NCBI GenBank assembly: GCA_015490875.1
Contig: WFWZ01000051.1
Span: forward strand, 1 to 39,023
Length of the DNA: 39,023 nt
Reading direction: 5' to 3'
Source of the DNA: Planctomycetaceae bacterium
GTDB lineage: Bacteria; Planctomycetota; Planctomycetia; Pirellulales; Pirellulaceae
Positions 1-7,825 of this stretch are shown one piece after another (positions within the stretch are counted from its first letter, which is position 1; each line of letters starts with the position of its first letter). The position numbers were made by a program, and so were the translations under genes. The notes beneath the pieces were generated by a model that ran no database searches, was not told where the DNA came from, and saw only the letters and a program-made list of their open reading frames with translations.

Positions 1-421
<421 letters not shown>

Positions 422-431
422 CGAGCGGCCC

Positions 432-1790
432 ATGGGGGATTCGACAACGATGGCCGCGTCCGCCACGGCTGAGCCCCAGCCGCGTCGTGTCCTTTGGTAC
501 GACGTGGCGTTTTGGGGAATGACGGCGACGCAGTTTCTCGGCGCCTTCAACGACAACCTCTTCAAGCAGATTCTGCTTTTGTTGTTCGTGAAGATTCCCT
601 CGCCCGATGGTGGTCCCGATCGAGACTTGCAATGGCTGGGGATGCTGGCGTTCGCGCTGCCGTTTGTCCTGTTCTCCGGCTACGCCGGCCATCTTTCCGA
701 CCGCTATCCTAAGCGACGCGTGATTGTCTTGAGCAAAGTGGCGGAGATCGTCGTGATGGCGATCGGCTGTCTTTTGTTCCTGTGGTACTCGCGCACGGGG
801 CTAACCGGAACACTGATCTGCCTGTTGACGGTGACGCTTTTCGCTATGGGAGCCCAGAGTGCTTTTTTTGGGCCGGGGAAGTATGGCATTCTTCCCGAAT
901 TGTTCCACCAGCGCGACCTACCCAATGCGAACGGCGTGATTTTGATGACGACGTTTCTCGCCGTGATCCTGGGAACGGCGATCGGCGGGGAACTGAAGGA
1001 GAATTTTGCCGATCGGCTTTGGGTTTCGGGGATGGTGTCCGTGGCGATTGCCGTTGTGGGAACGGGAACGGCGTTTCTGATCCGCTCTCCGGCGGCTGCC
1101 CAACCGGGGCTCCAATTGGAACGAGGCAGCCTTTGGATCCCGCAAGACATTTGGGAACTCTTCAAACGACAACGCGGCCTGTACTATGCCGTTCTGGTAT
1201 CGTCAGTCTTTTGGATGGTCGCCTCGCTCGTGATGACCGCCATCAATGGATTCGCCAAATACGACCTGGAGCTTCCCGACAGCAAGGCGAGTCGGCTCTT
1301 GAGCACGATTAGTTTGGGGATTGCCGTGGGAAGCATCGTCGGCGGCCTGGCGTCGAAAGACCGCTTCAATACACGCGTCATGAAGACGGGACTGTGGGGT
1401 ATGGTCGGCGGGCTTTTGGCGACGGCCGTTTTGGGATCGTGGCTGGGATTCTGGGGAGGCGTTGCCATGATGGTGATCCTCGGAGGGTTTACGGGGGCTT
1501 TTGCTGTACCTTTGCAGGTCTACATTCAGAGTTGTCCTCCTGAGGCGCTCAAAGGGAGAATGATTGCAACGCAGAACCTCTTGAACTGGGTTGGCATTCT
1601 CTTGGCGGCGGGGGTCTATTTCGCGTTGGAACGTCTCTTGAAGTGGTTCGAGTGGCCGTATGCGATGATGTTCGCGGCGGCCGGCGGCATGATGCTGTTG
1701 GTTGGAGCACTCTATCATCCGCATGATGTGGTGCTCGTGGATAAACCGGAAATAGAGGAACGGGAAGCCGAGCAATTGGAAGGAGGGTAA
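432..1790 (+). CDS. MFS transporter, Aas/LplT-like
   Basis: A 452-residue polytopic inner-membrane protein of the major facilitator superfamily. The N-terminal signature (TQFLGAFNDNLFKQ) and the loop between helices 2 and 3 (GHLSDRYPKRRV) resemble the transporter half of Aas and the lysophospholipid flippase LplT, so lysophospholipid movement is one possible role, but the substrate cannot be read from the sequence. About twelve hydrophobic stretches fit the MFS topology. The first ATG is used; a second ATG six codons later is equally possible, as neither has a clear ribosome-binding site. It lies 10 bp after thiC and 5 bp before the SIS gene, and the end of this gene carries the GGAGGG site for its neighbour, so co-transcription is likely. 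Confidence 0.9.
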   Translation: MGDSTTMAASATAEPQPRRVLWYDVAFWGMTATQFLGAFNDNLFKQILLLLFVKIPSPDGGPDRDLQWLGMLAFALPFVLFSGYAGHLSDRYPKRRVIVLSKVAEIVVMAIGCLLFLWYSRTGLTGTLICLLTVTLFAMGAQSAFFGPGKYGILPELFHQRDLPNANGVILMTTFLAVILGTAIGGELKENFADRLWVSGMVSVAIAVVGTGTAFLIRSPAAAQPGLQLERGSLWIPQDIWELFKRQRGLYYAVLVSSVFWMVASLVMTAINGFAKYDLELPDSKASRLLSTISLGIAVGSIVGGLASKDRFNTRVMKTGLWGMVGGLLATAVLGSWLGFWGGVAMMVILGGFTGAFAVPLQVYIQSCPPEALKGRMIATQNLLNWVGILLAAGVYFALERLLKWFEWPYAMMFAAAGGMMLLVGALYHPHDVVLVDKPEIEEREAEQLEGG

Positions 1791-1795
1791 ACGAC

Positions 1796-2428
1796 ATGTT
1801 GGGAGTCGAGCTGGATGCAGGGGCCTACCTCGAGAAACTCCAGCAGGAGTTGGCTCGCATCGATCGAGCGGCCATGGAGCGATGGGCGGATGCGATTTAC
1901 GAGGCGTGGCGAGACGGAAAGTACGTCTTCATTTTCGGAAACGGGGGGTCGGGAACGACGGCCAGTCACATGTGCGAAGACCTGGGGAAGAGCACGCTTC
2001 CTGAAAGCGAACTCATGGATGAAACTCGCAAACGGTTAAAGGTCCTCAGTCTCACCGACAATGCTGGTTGGCTCATGGCGATTGGCAACGACCTGTCGTA
2101 CGACCAGATCTTCCTCCAGCAGTTGATGAACTTCGGATCGTCTGGCGACCTGGTCCTGGCAATCAGCGGGTCGGGTAACAGCGAGAACGTGCTCAAGGCG
2201 GTCGATTGGGCCAACCGCCATGGCCTGAAGACGTTCGGCCTGACAGGCTACGACGGTGGGCGACTCAAACAAATCCAGCAAGACGGCTTGCATGTGGCAC
2301 TTGACGACATGGGGATGGTCGAAAGCATCCACCTGGCATTGTTCCATTGGGTGCTCAACGATGTGTTTGCTCGCATCAACGCCCAAGGCCGATATGCAGG
2401 GGCGGTGGAAGAGGCGGCACGGTCGTGA
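1796..2428 (+). CDS. SIS-domain sugar-phosphate isomerase, GmhA-like
   Basis: A 210-residue single SIS domain similar to sedoheptulose-7-phosphate isomerase (GmhA). The phosphate-binding elements are visible: FGNGGSG near residue 47, LTDN near 83 and ISGSGNSEN near 120, followed by ESIHLALFH near the C-terminus, as in GmhA-type proteins. GmhA makes D-glycero-D-manno-heptose 7-phosphate for lipopolysaccharide; whether this protein uses that substrate is inference. GGAGGG lies about 9 bp before the ATG. The stop codon overlaps the next start (TGATG), so translation with the ROK kinase is probably coupled, which suggests that the isomerase product is handled by that kinase or that both act on one sugar pool. 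Confidence 0.9.
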   Translation: MLGVELDAGAYLEKLQQELARIDRAAMERWADAIYEAWRDGKYVFIFGNGGSGTTASHMCEDLGKSTLPESELMDETRKRLKVLSLTDNAGWLMAIGNDLSYDQIFLQQLMNFGSSGDLVLAISGSGNSENVLKAVDWANRHGLKTFGLTGYDGGRLKQIQQDGLHVALDDMGMVESIHLALFHWVLNDVFARINAQGRYAGAVEEAARS

Positions 2429-3390
2429 TGAGTGATCGGTGTTGGGACTTGGCGGTCGAGATCGGGGGCACGAAGCTCCAGTGGGCCGTGGGGCGGCCTG
2501 GTGAGCCATGGTGTGCTCTCGAGCGACGCAGTGTGGTGCCCGAGGAGGGCGCTCAGGGGATCTTGCGCCAGCTTGCCGAGGGAATCGAGCCGCTGACGAC
2601 TCAATGGAAACTCCGGCGAGTGGGCGTCGGATTCGGCGGTCCGGTCGATGTGGCTTCGGGAAGAGTGACGACGAGTCACCAGATTCGGGGCTGGGATGGG
2701 TTTGAACTCGCCAAGTGGTTCCAGGAAGTATTGGGCTTGCCGGCGACGGTGGCGAACGACTGCGACACGGCTGCGTTGGGTGAAGCCACGTTGGGGGCCG
2801 GTCGCGGTGCCCGGCGCGTTTTCTATGTGACAGTGGGGAGCGGCATTGGGGGTGGGTTCGTCCAGGAGGGACGGATTTACGGGACGGATCGGCCGGCCGC
2901 CTCCGAGATCGGCCATTTGCGCCCTGGGACGGGGGCGGAAGACGCGCGGCAGACGGTTGAATCGGTAGCCAGCGGTTGGGGGTTGGCGAGGCAGGCGGTG
3001 GCGAGGATGAACCACCCGGCGCTTGCAGACCGGCCGGCCGACGTGGCGGACTTGCGGCAGCGAGCCGGTGGAAAAGACGCGGCGCTCGATGCGCGCATGT
3101 TGGCCGAAGCAGCGCAGGAGGGAAACCGGCTGGCGGCTTCGGTGATTGCCGATGGCGTGCAAATGCTGGGCTGGGCGATTGCGCAAGTCATCACGCTGCT
3201 CGCGCCGGACGTCGTGGTCGTGGGTGGCGGCGTGAGCCTCATGGGTGAGGACCTCTTTTGGAAGCCTCTGCGGGAGCAGGTGAGGAAGTACGTCTTTCCG
3301 CCTTTGACGCACCAGGCCAAGATCGTGCCGGCAGGGTTGGGAGAAGAAGTCGTGCTCCACGGAGCGTTGCTCTTGCCGGAATGTGCTTGA
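2428..3390 (+). CDS. ROK-family sugar kinase-like protein lacking the zinc motif
   Basis: A 320-residue ROK (repressor, ORF, kinase) protein of the actin-like ATPase fold. Visible are the phosphate loop EIGGTKLQWAVG near residues 11-22 (Glu where Asp is usual), GVGFGGPVD, the catalytic-site segment VANDCDTAALGE near 110, and the adenosine-side glycine run GSGIGGG. ROK glucokinases normally follow EIGH with CxCGxxGCxE, which binds zinc; here EIGHLRPGTGAED has no cysteines. The ATG at 2428 overlaps the SIS stop and places the phosphate loop at the normal position; longer GTG starts lie inside the SIS gene. It has no N-terminal DNA-binding domain, so a kinase role fits better than a repressor. 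The substrate is unknown. Confidence 0.9.
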   Translation: MSDRCWDLAVEIGGTKLQWAVGRPGEPWCALERRSVVPEEGAQGILRQLAEGIEPLTTQWKLRRVGVGFGGPVDVASGRVTTSHQIRGWDGFELAKWFQEVLGLPATVANDCDTAALGEATLGAGRGARRVFYVTVGSGIGGGFVQEGRIYGTDRPAASEIGHLRPGTGAEDARQTVESVASGWGLARQAVARMNHPALADRPADVADLRQRAGGKDAALDARMLAEAAQEGNRLAASVIADGVQMLGWAIAQVITLLAPDVVVVGGGVSLMGEDLFWKPLREQVRKYVFPPLTHQAKIVPAGLGEEVVLHGALLLPECA

Positions 3391-3427
3391 TCGCGTTGTC
3401 CTGGCGACGCACAGGGTGATTCAGCCG

Positions 3428-3835
3428 TCAGTCGTCCGCCGGAGGCTCCATCAACTGGGAGAGTTTGATGGCGGCGAGCTGCGACCGTGCGACTTCGGTA
3501 ACGCTTCGAATCGCATCGGCCAGACGGCGTTGTTCTTCGCCTTCCTCCTCCGAGCTGGACTCGGATGCAGGCTCCATCGGCCCTTCGATGGCTTCGATGA
3601 TGTCCAAGAGGGAGATCTCGTCGATGGGGCGGACGAGGGTGTAACCCCCTTCGACACCGCGCGTGGATCGAAGGATCCCATGAGTGACCAGATTGCGCAG
3701 GATCTGCAGCAGGAATCGTTCGGGCATCTTGCCGGCTGCCGCCAACTGGCTGCAGGGGACCGGAGCCTGTTCCGATTGGCGAGCCAATTCCAGCGTGGCG
3801 CGAACGGCGTAGTCGACAGTCCTCGAGAGCTTCAT
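3428..3835 (-). CDS. Rrf2-family transcriptional regulator without Fe-S cysteines
   Basis: A 135-residue winged helix-turn-helix protein. It begins MKLSRTVDYAVRATLELA and has the recognition segment MPERFLLQILRNLVTHGILRSTRGVEGGY, both diagnostic of Rrf2/IscR/NsrR proteins. Cluster-binding members carry three clustered cysteines after the wing; here that stretch is an acidic run (SESSSEEEGEE) and the only cysteine is in the N-terminal half (VPCSQL), so iron-sulfur sensing as in IscR is unlikely. The gene is convergent with the ROK gene (37 bp apart) and divergent from the membrane protein at 4179. A promoter with TTGACA and TACATT lies about 100 bp upstream. Autoregulation and control of the divergent gene are inference. 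Confidence 0.93.
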   Translation of the reverse strand: MKLSRTVDYAVRATLELARQSEQAPVPCSQLAAAGKMPERFLLQILRNLVTHGILRSTRGVEGGYTLVRPIDEISLLDIIEAIEGPMEPASESSSEEEGEEQRRLADAIRSVTEVARSQLAAIKLSQLMEPPADD

Positions 3836-3932
3836 TGTTTCGACTCAGTCCTTGTCCGCAAGCTGCACCGAAACCCGTGTCGACTGACGATGGGCCACGC
3901 GGCGCACTCCCCCTCCTGCTGAGCACGCGATC

Positions 3933-3960
3933 AATGTACCAACTTGGCAGCAAATGTCAA
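3933..3960 (-). promoter_or_regulatory. Sigma70-type promoter for the Rrf2 gene
   Basis: Reading on the minus strand, a perfect -35 TTGACA (3955-3960) is followed after 16 nt by TACATT (3933-3938), with TG one base before the -10 (extended -10). Transcription would start near 3926 and leave a leader of about 90 nt. Confidence 0.65.
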
Positions 3961-4178
3961 CAAAGGGGGGAAAAAAGTGCGGAGAACCCTCCAAATGCCC
4001 CCATTGGCGGCCGGAGTTGCTATAATGCGAATCGGTCCTCGTGTCTGCTTGGTCGACTGGTATCCTGAGGAGCAAAAGTCCTCGCGACGAAAATCAGATG
4101 CAGCTCGGTGGCGAGACGAGTCACCGCGACCACACGATCCCGCGGGGGATGCTTGCGAGATAGAGGAGCTGAAAAACG
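3961..4178. promoter_or_regulatory. Divergent intergenic region with plus-strand extended -10 promoter
   Basis: An extended -10 element, TGCTATAAT, occupies 4018-4026 with no recognisable -35, as is usual for extended -10 promoters. It would start a transcript near 4033 with a leader of about 145 nt before the membrane-protein gene. Between this and the Rrf2 promoter lies an imperfect dyad (CCAAATG...CATTGG, 3991-4007) that could be an operator; that is inference. Nothing else is visible in the rest of the stretch. Confidence 0.55.
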
Positions 4179-4841
4179 ATGGGAAGTGAAGCGGAGCAGC
4201 CTTCCGATCCCTTCGAGGACGCTGGCGTGGGTGAGTTGTTCGAGGCGCACTTGGCGGAAGAGAACCCGCCAAAAAGCGGTGCCCTTGACACAAATCCCTA
4301 TGAGGCTTCGGTGGTCGGAGCCGGAGCAGGATGGGGACCCGTATCGGTCTCACTTCCCACGTATGTGGTCGTCATGATGATTCTGGCGATCCTCTTTTCC
4401 TCGATGCGATTCTTCGTGGGGGCGGTGGGTGCGATCGGTCTGACACTCGTCTCGACCGAAGTCGTCGGAGCCCATTACTTGCACATGAAAGTTGCTTTGC
4501 AACTCATTAGCGGCGTTCTTGGCATCGTGGCAGGCATTCTTGTACTGCTCAAGAAGCCATCGGGTGTCCTCTTCTCGTGGACCTACGTCCTGGCCATCGC
4601 GGCTTTGGTAATGGTTGACGTCATGCAGCTAATTCAGGGGCCGTCTCGAGGAGTCCCCCCGCAACTTGCCTCAAATCCAGACATGGCGACCGGCTTCAAG
4701 GCGGGGATCATACTCGGCAACGTGACCGGCCTAATCGTACGGCTGATGCTCCTGGCGCTCTTCGTCGTTGCGGTCGTCAAGTACGCGCGGTGGCTGGAGA
4801 ACCAGCGGCGAGCGACCACCGGGGGGTTCAACTTCCGCTAG
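4179..4841 (+). CDS. Small integral membrane protein with NPYEAS motif, function unknown
   Basis: A 220-residue protein with an acidic soluble N-terminus of about 60 residues and four predicted membrane helices (around residues 62-85, 103-125, 128-150 and 170-200). The soluble part contains NPYEAS, a short motif I associate with the N-termini of many planctomycete membrane proteins of unknown role. GAGGAG sits about 10 bp before the ATG. It is preceded by an extended -10 promoter and diverges from an Rrf2 regulator. Its last 14 bases overlap the 3' end of the convergent lspA gene. No enzymatic motif is visible and no function is assigned. Confidence 0.85.
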   Translation: MGSEAEQPSDPFEDAGVGELFEAHLAEENPPKSGALDTNPYEASVVGAGAGWGPVSVSLPTYVVVMMILAILFSSMRFFVGAVGAIGLTLVSTEVVGAHYLHMKVALQLISGVLGIVAGILVLLKKPSGVLFSWTYVLAIAALVMVDVMQLIQGPSRGVPPQLASNPDMATGFKAGIILGNVTGLIVRLMLLALFVVAVVKYARWLENQRRATTGGFNFR

Positions 4842-5481
4842 CGTTCAGTTCGCGAGCAGCCAACGACGTGGCCTCGGCCGTTTCGGGGCTGGCAGCCGTA
4901 TCCGATGCGCTCTCGCGAGCTCCCTCAGGTGCCTGGCCGAACCAAAGGGCATGCGCCAGGAGCAGCACGGCACCGACGACCAGGAGGCTGTCGGCCACAT
5001 TGAAAATGGCCCAGTCGAATCCGATCGACTCGATCTGGAAGTGAAGCCAGTCCCGGACGGCGTAGACCGGTTCCCCCGCTTTGTGTCCAGGCACACCCGA
5101 AGCCCAGACCAAAGAGGGAAAGCCCAGGCGATCATAGAGATTGCCGAGAATGCCTCCAAGGACCAGTCCAAGCGAGACGGTCAGCAGCCGATCTTGGGCC
5201 GCCCCTCCCCAGATCATCCAGACGAAGATGCCGGCGATTGCCACCAAAGACAAGGAAACAAAGAGGGTGATCCGCCGTTGACCAATCCCGAAAAGGGCTC
5301 CTTCGTTCAGATGCGTCTCGAACGAGAAGACACCATCGACGAGAACCAAAGGCGACTGAGGAGGAGGCCCTTGAATCTGATGATGACCAAGCTGAGCGAA
5401 GATCCAGTGCTTGGTCCACAGGTCGAGCGTGCAACCGGCGGTGGCCAGAGCCACAAAGATGATCCAGTGTCGAAGATGCAT
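4828..5481 (-). CDS. lspA: Lipoprotein signal peptidase (signal peptidase II)
   Basis: LspA is the inner-membrane aspartic peptidase that removes the signal peptide from diacylglyceryl-modified prolipoproteins. The 217-residue reading has four hydrophobic segments, the N-terminal DLWTKHW element near residue 20, and both catalytic aspartates in their family contexts: GNLYDR (Asp117) and FNVADS (Asp164). The ATG at 5481 gives a normal N-terminus; longer GTG starts would run into the DksA gene. Compared with the usual 160-180 residues it has a polar Ala/Glu/Ser-rich C-terminal tail of about 35 residues after the last helix. It lies 29 bp after the DksA-like gene and is probably its operon partner. 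Confidence 0.96.
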   Translation of the reverse strand: MHLRHWIIFVALATAGCTLDLWTKHWIFAQLGHHQIQGPPPQSPLVLVDGVFSFETHLNEGALFGIGQRRITLFVSLSLVAIAGIFVWMIWGGAAQDRLLTVSLGLVLGGILGNLYDRLGFPSLVWASGVPGHKAGEPVYAVRDWLHFQIESIGFDWAIFNVADSLLVVGAVLLLAHALWFGQAPEGARESASDTAASPETAEATSLAARELNASGS

Positions 5482-5510
5482 GCCGCCAATGAGCCTCGGA
5501 AAACGCGCGG

Positions 5511-5915
5511 TTAGCCGGTCTCGCGAGCCGACGCACATTTGATGCACACGTCGGTGAAGGGGATGGCTTGCAACCGTCCCACTTTGATGCGCCCGCCACA
5601 TTCCACGCACTGACCATAAGTTCCGTTGGCGATCCGTTCAAGAGCAGCTTCGATCTGCTGAAGCGTCTCTTCTTCATTCTGGAGGAGGCTCAATGTGAAC
5701 TCCTGTTCATAGTTGTCACTCCCGATGTCCGCCATGTGCAGCGGCACACTCGACAAATCGCCGCTGGCTTCGGTACGTGGCTTGTTCAATGCCGCGTCGG
5801 CCATGTGGAGCACATCCCCCCGCAGCCGAGCTCGCAAGGCCAAAAGCATCTCCTTGTACTTCGTATAGTCGGGTTTCTTCTTGGACGACGCTCTTGAAGA
5901 CGCTTTCTTGGCCAT
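5511..5915 (-). CDS. DksA/TraR-family zinc-finger protein
   Basis: A 134-residue member of the DksA/TraR C4 zinc-finger family, whose best known member binds the secondary channel of RNA polymerase and modulates transcription with ppGpp. The sequence shows a basic N-terminus (MAKKASSRASSKKK), a long helical region with NYEQEFTLSLLQNEEETL, and the C-terminal zinc finger with Cys103, Cys106, Cys124 and Cys127 (CxxC...CxxC). The helical tip DxxDxA motif of true DksA is not evident, so a true DksA function is not claimed. The ATG at 5915 has AAAGGCGAG upstream and is preferred to the longer in-frame GTG. It precedes lspA, and its promoter is at 6020-6048. Confidence 0.93.
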   Translation of the reverse strand: MAKKASSRASSKKKPDYTKYKEMLLALRARLRGDVLHMADAALNKPRTEASGDLSSVPLHMADIGSDNYEQEFTLSLLQNEEETLQQIEAALERIANGTYGQCVECGGRIKVGRLQAIPFTDVCIKCASARETG

Positions 5916-6019
5916 ATTCTCGCCTTTCGCGGTTCCGTTCCTCGGCCAATGGAACACGGTTCCACCAACCACCGAGGTCCTGATGTTGGAGGGTGTGTGT
6001 CCAGATAGGAAACCGGGTC

Positions 6020-6048
6020 ATTTTAGGCAGCGGGCAGAGGGATGTCAA
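6020..6048 (-). promoter_or_regulatory. Near-perfect sigma70 promoter of the DksA-like/lspA operon
   Basis: On the minus strand TTGACA (6043-6048) is followed by exactly 17 nt and then TAAAAT (6020-6025). This is one mismatch from the full consensus. The start would be near 6013, giving a leader of about 98 nt before the DksA-like gene. Confidence 0.8.
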
Positions 6049-6412
6049 ACAAACGGCTTCGACCAAAACAACTGAAAGTCCTTACGTAGACATGGTTTAG
6101 GTGTGATCAGCGACGGCTGGGAAAGCCGGCGAGGGATCGCATGAAGACAGAGAAACCGTCGCGCGGCTTGGCGGCTGGCCGCGAACGTATTTTCGGTGAA
6201 TTCACGAGATTTTGGCCGCGGTCCGGATTTTTTTGCGCATCACCCAGCCCAAATCGCCACTAGAGGCTTAGGTCATTCACCAAGACGGATTCGTCAGGCC
6301 AGCCTCAGCAACCGTGGCCGAGTCGCCTGTAGCGAGGCTCGACGAGCGGATGCGAGGCGACTGACGAGGAAGTCGTCCTGTTCTCACATCCTCGAAGACA
6401 AGGAGAAACTCG
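6049..6412. other. Intergenic region with a stem-loop leader upstream of the exported coiled-coil protein
   Basis: No gene was found here. A stem AGTCGCCT (6321-6328) pairs perfectly with AGGCGACT (6355-6362) and encloses a GCTC/GAGC mini-hairpin; an outer CGTCAG/CTGACG pair overlaps its base. The structure lies 50-90 nt before the start codon at 6413 and is probably part of the mRNA leader. A clear promoter was not identified. Confidence 0.35.
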
Positions 6413-6826
6413 ATGAAGCGACCTGGACGTTGGATCGGCGTGCCCTGCACCCTCGGGCTGGCTCTGGCCATGATCATCGGCGCACCTGACTCCCCGCCGG
6501 CCTGCTCCCAGGACAAGCCGGCCAAGCAAGAGTCAAAAGAGAAGCCGGCGGCGAGAAAGAAGGCTCGAGGCCGCCTGCCGAGGTACTTCGCCAAGGTGGT
6601 CACTCAGAAGCAGAGGGAAGACATCTACGAAATCCAGGCTCGATTTGCCTCGCGCATCGAGGAACTGCAAAAGCAGATCGACGAGTTGATTCGCCAGCGG
6701 GACCAGGAAGTCGAAGCGGTCCTGAGCAGCGATCAGTTGGCCGAAGTCCGGAAACTGCGCGAGGAGGCCAAGAAGCGGCAGGCCGCGCGGAGACGCAAAT
6801 CGTCCGAAACCAAACAGCCGCAGTGA
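6413..6826 (+). CDS. Exported basic coiled-coil protein, function unknown
   Basis: A 137-residue protein with a signal peptide (basic MKRPGR, then a hydrophobic core near residues 9-23, cleavage probably in the stretch before SQDK). A highly charged Lys/Ala linker follows, then a long amphipathic helix rich in Glu, Gln and Arg (IEELQKQIDELIRQ). The pattern VVTQKQREDIYEIQ and VLSSDQLAEVRKL loosely recalls the LTxxQ helices of the periplasmic Spy/CpxP proteins, but that is only a resemblance. AAGGAG lies about 9 bp before the ATG. It may be a periplasmic or cell-wall-associated structural protein; no function is assigned. Confidence 0.8.
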   Translation: MKRPGRWIGVPCTLGLALAMIIGAPDSPPACSQDKPAKQESKEKPAARKKARGRLPRYFAKVVTQKQREDIYEIQARFASRIEELQKQIDELIRQRDQEVEAVLSSDQLAEVRKLREEAKKRQAARRRKSSETKQPQ

Positions 6827-6914
6827 GCGAACCCGGAGTGATCCGGTCGTGACAAGCCTTCCTCACCGCCGTGCCGTTCCGCCGATCTCGAATCCCGGCG
6901 CGGTGGTTTCCCTA

Positions 6915-6970
6915 AAAGTAGCCGGCGTCTCCCTTGTCGGAACCATGGACGTTCCTGCGCCGGCTACTTT
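6915..6970 (+). terminator. Long inverted repeat, probable terminator of the coiled-coil gene
   Basis: A perfect 13-bp inverted repeat, AAAGTAGCCGGCG (6915-6927) and CGCCGGCTACTTT (6958-6970), encloses a nested GGAAC/GTTCC hairpin. The right arm runs into CTTT, a weak T-tract. It lies 88 bp after the stop at 6826 and before the GxxExxY gene. A terminator role is inferred; the long apical region is larger than in typical intrinsic terminators, so it could instead be a foldback repeat. Confidence 0.5.
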
Positions 6971-7047
6971 CTTTGCACATTGTGCCCCGCAGCAAGATCT
7001 GAGTTTCTGGACAACACCGTGATTCTCAAACTCGCAGGATTTGGGCG

Positions 7048-7425
7048 ATGCACGAAAACGAAATAGGAACGGTCATCATAGATTGCGCCGTGCATCTGCA
7101 CTGCGAACTCGGGCCAGGCTTGCTCGAGACCGTCTACGAAGTGCTTCTGAAGAAGCGACTGGAAGAACGAGGCCTCTTTGTCCTGCGACAGGCACCAGTA
7201 GCAATCGAATACGAGGGCCAAGCATTCGACGAAGGATTCCGAGCCGACTTGATCGTCGAACGTAAAGTGATTGTCGAGTTGAAGTCCGTGGAAGTCGTAC
7301 ACCCAGCGCACAAGAAACAACTTCTGACCTACCTCAAGCTGACAGGCCTGCGACTTGGGTACTTGCTGAACTTCGGGGCGACACTGATGAAAGATGGAAT
7401 CACTCGCACGGTCCATGGGCTTTGA
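7048..7425 (+). CDS. GxxExxY protein, PD-(D/E)XK nuclease-like
   Basis: A 125-residue member of the GxxExxY family, which is grouped with the PD-(D/E)XK nuclease fold. The naming motif is present as G24-LL-E27-TV-Y30, and the later part gives the nuclease signature: Asp67 (FRADLIV) followed by E77-L-K79 (VIVELKS). All putative catalytic residues are therefore intact. Family members are short stand-alone proteins whose physiological role is not established. There is no obvious ribosome-binding site. The gene stop is followed one base later by the TCTCGTAAAGACGC repeat that fills the next 410 bp, so gene and repeat block may form one unit; that is inference. An isolated orientation and no operon partner suggest an accessory gene. 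Confidence 0.92.
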   Translation: MHENEIGTVIIDCAVHLHCELGPGLLETVYEVLLKKRLEERGLFVLRQAPVAIEYEGQAFDEGFRADLIVERKVIVELKSVEVVHPAHKKQLLTYLKLTGLRLGYLLNFGATLMKDGITRTVHGL

Positions 7426-7473
7426 ATCTCGTAAAGACGCAGGTAGGGGCTCTCGCAGAGGCGTGGGGAAAGG

Positions 7474-7649
7474 AATCTCGCAAAGACGCGGAGAACGCGG
7501 AGAGGATTTTTGGTTTAGGAGATCATGAACCTCCCGTAGCCCCTGGTCCCACCACCAAACGCTTACCATAACAACCCCGAAACAACCTCCGCGCTCTTTG
7601 CGACTCTGCGAGAGACCCCTCCCTGCGCCTCTGCGAGAAAAAAGAAGGG
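7474..7649. repeat. 176-bp tandem duplication, copy 1
   Basis: Left copy of a direct tandem duplication. It starts AATCTCGCAAAGACGC and contains the unique core GGTTTAGGAGATCATGAACC and CACCACCAAACGCTTACC. By eye it is about 95 percent identical to copy 2 across the first 160 bp. Confidence 0.85.
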
Positions 7650-7825
7650 AATCTCGCAAAGAGGCGGAGAACGCGGAGAGGATTATTGGTTTAGGAGATC
7701 ATGAACCTACCCGTAGCCCCTGGTTCCACCACCAAACGCTTACCATAACAACCCCAAAATAACCTCCGCGCTCTTTGCGACTCTGCGAGAAACCCCTCCC
7801 CGCGACTCTGCGAGAGGCCCTCGGC
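7650..7825. repeat. 176-bp tandem duplication, copy 2
   Basis: Right copy of the duplication, starting AATCTCGCAAAGAGGC. It differs from copy 1 by a few substitutions and a one-base insertion, and is followed by additional GCGAGAR modules at 7810 and 7832. Confidence 0.85.

Noticed and set aside
2248-3360. A 370-codon minus-strand open frame opposite the ROK gene
   Set aside because: It has no family signature, is Arg/His/Pro-rich as expected for the antisense of GC-rich genes, and the plus strand encodes a clear ROK protein.
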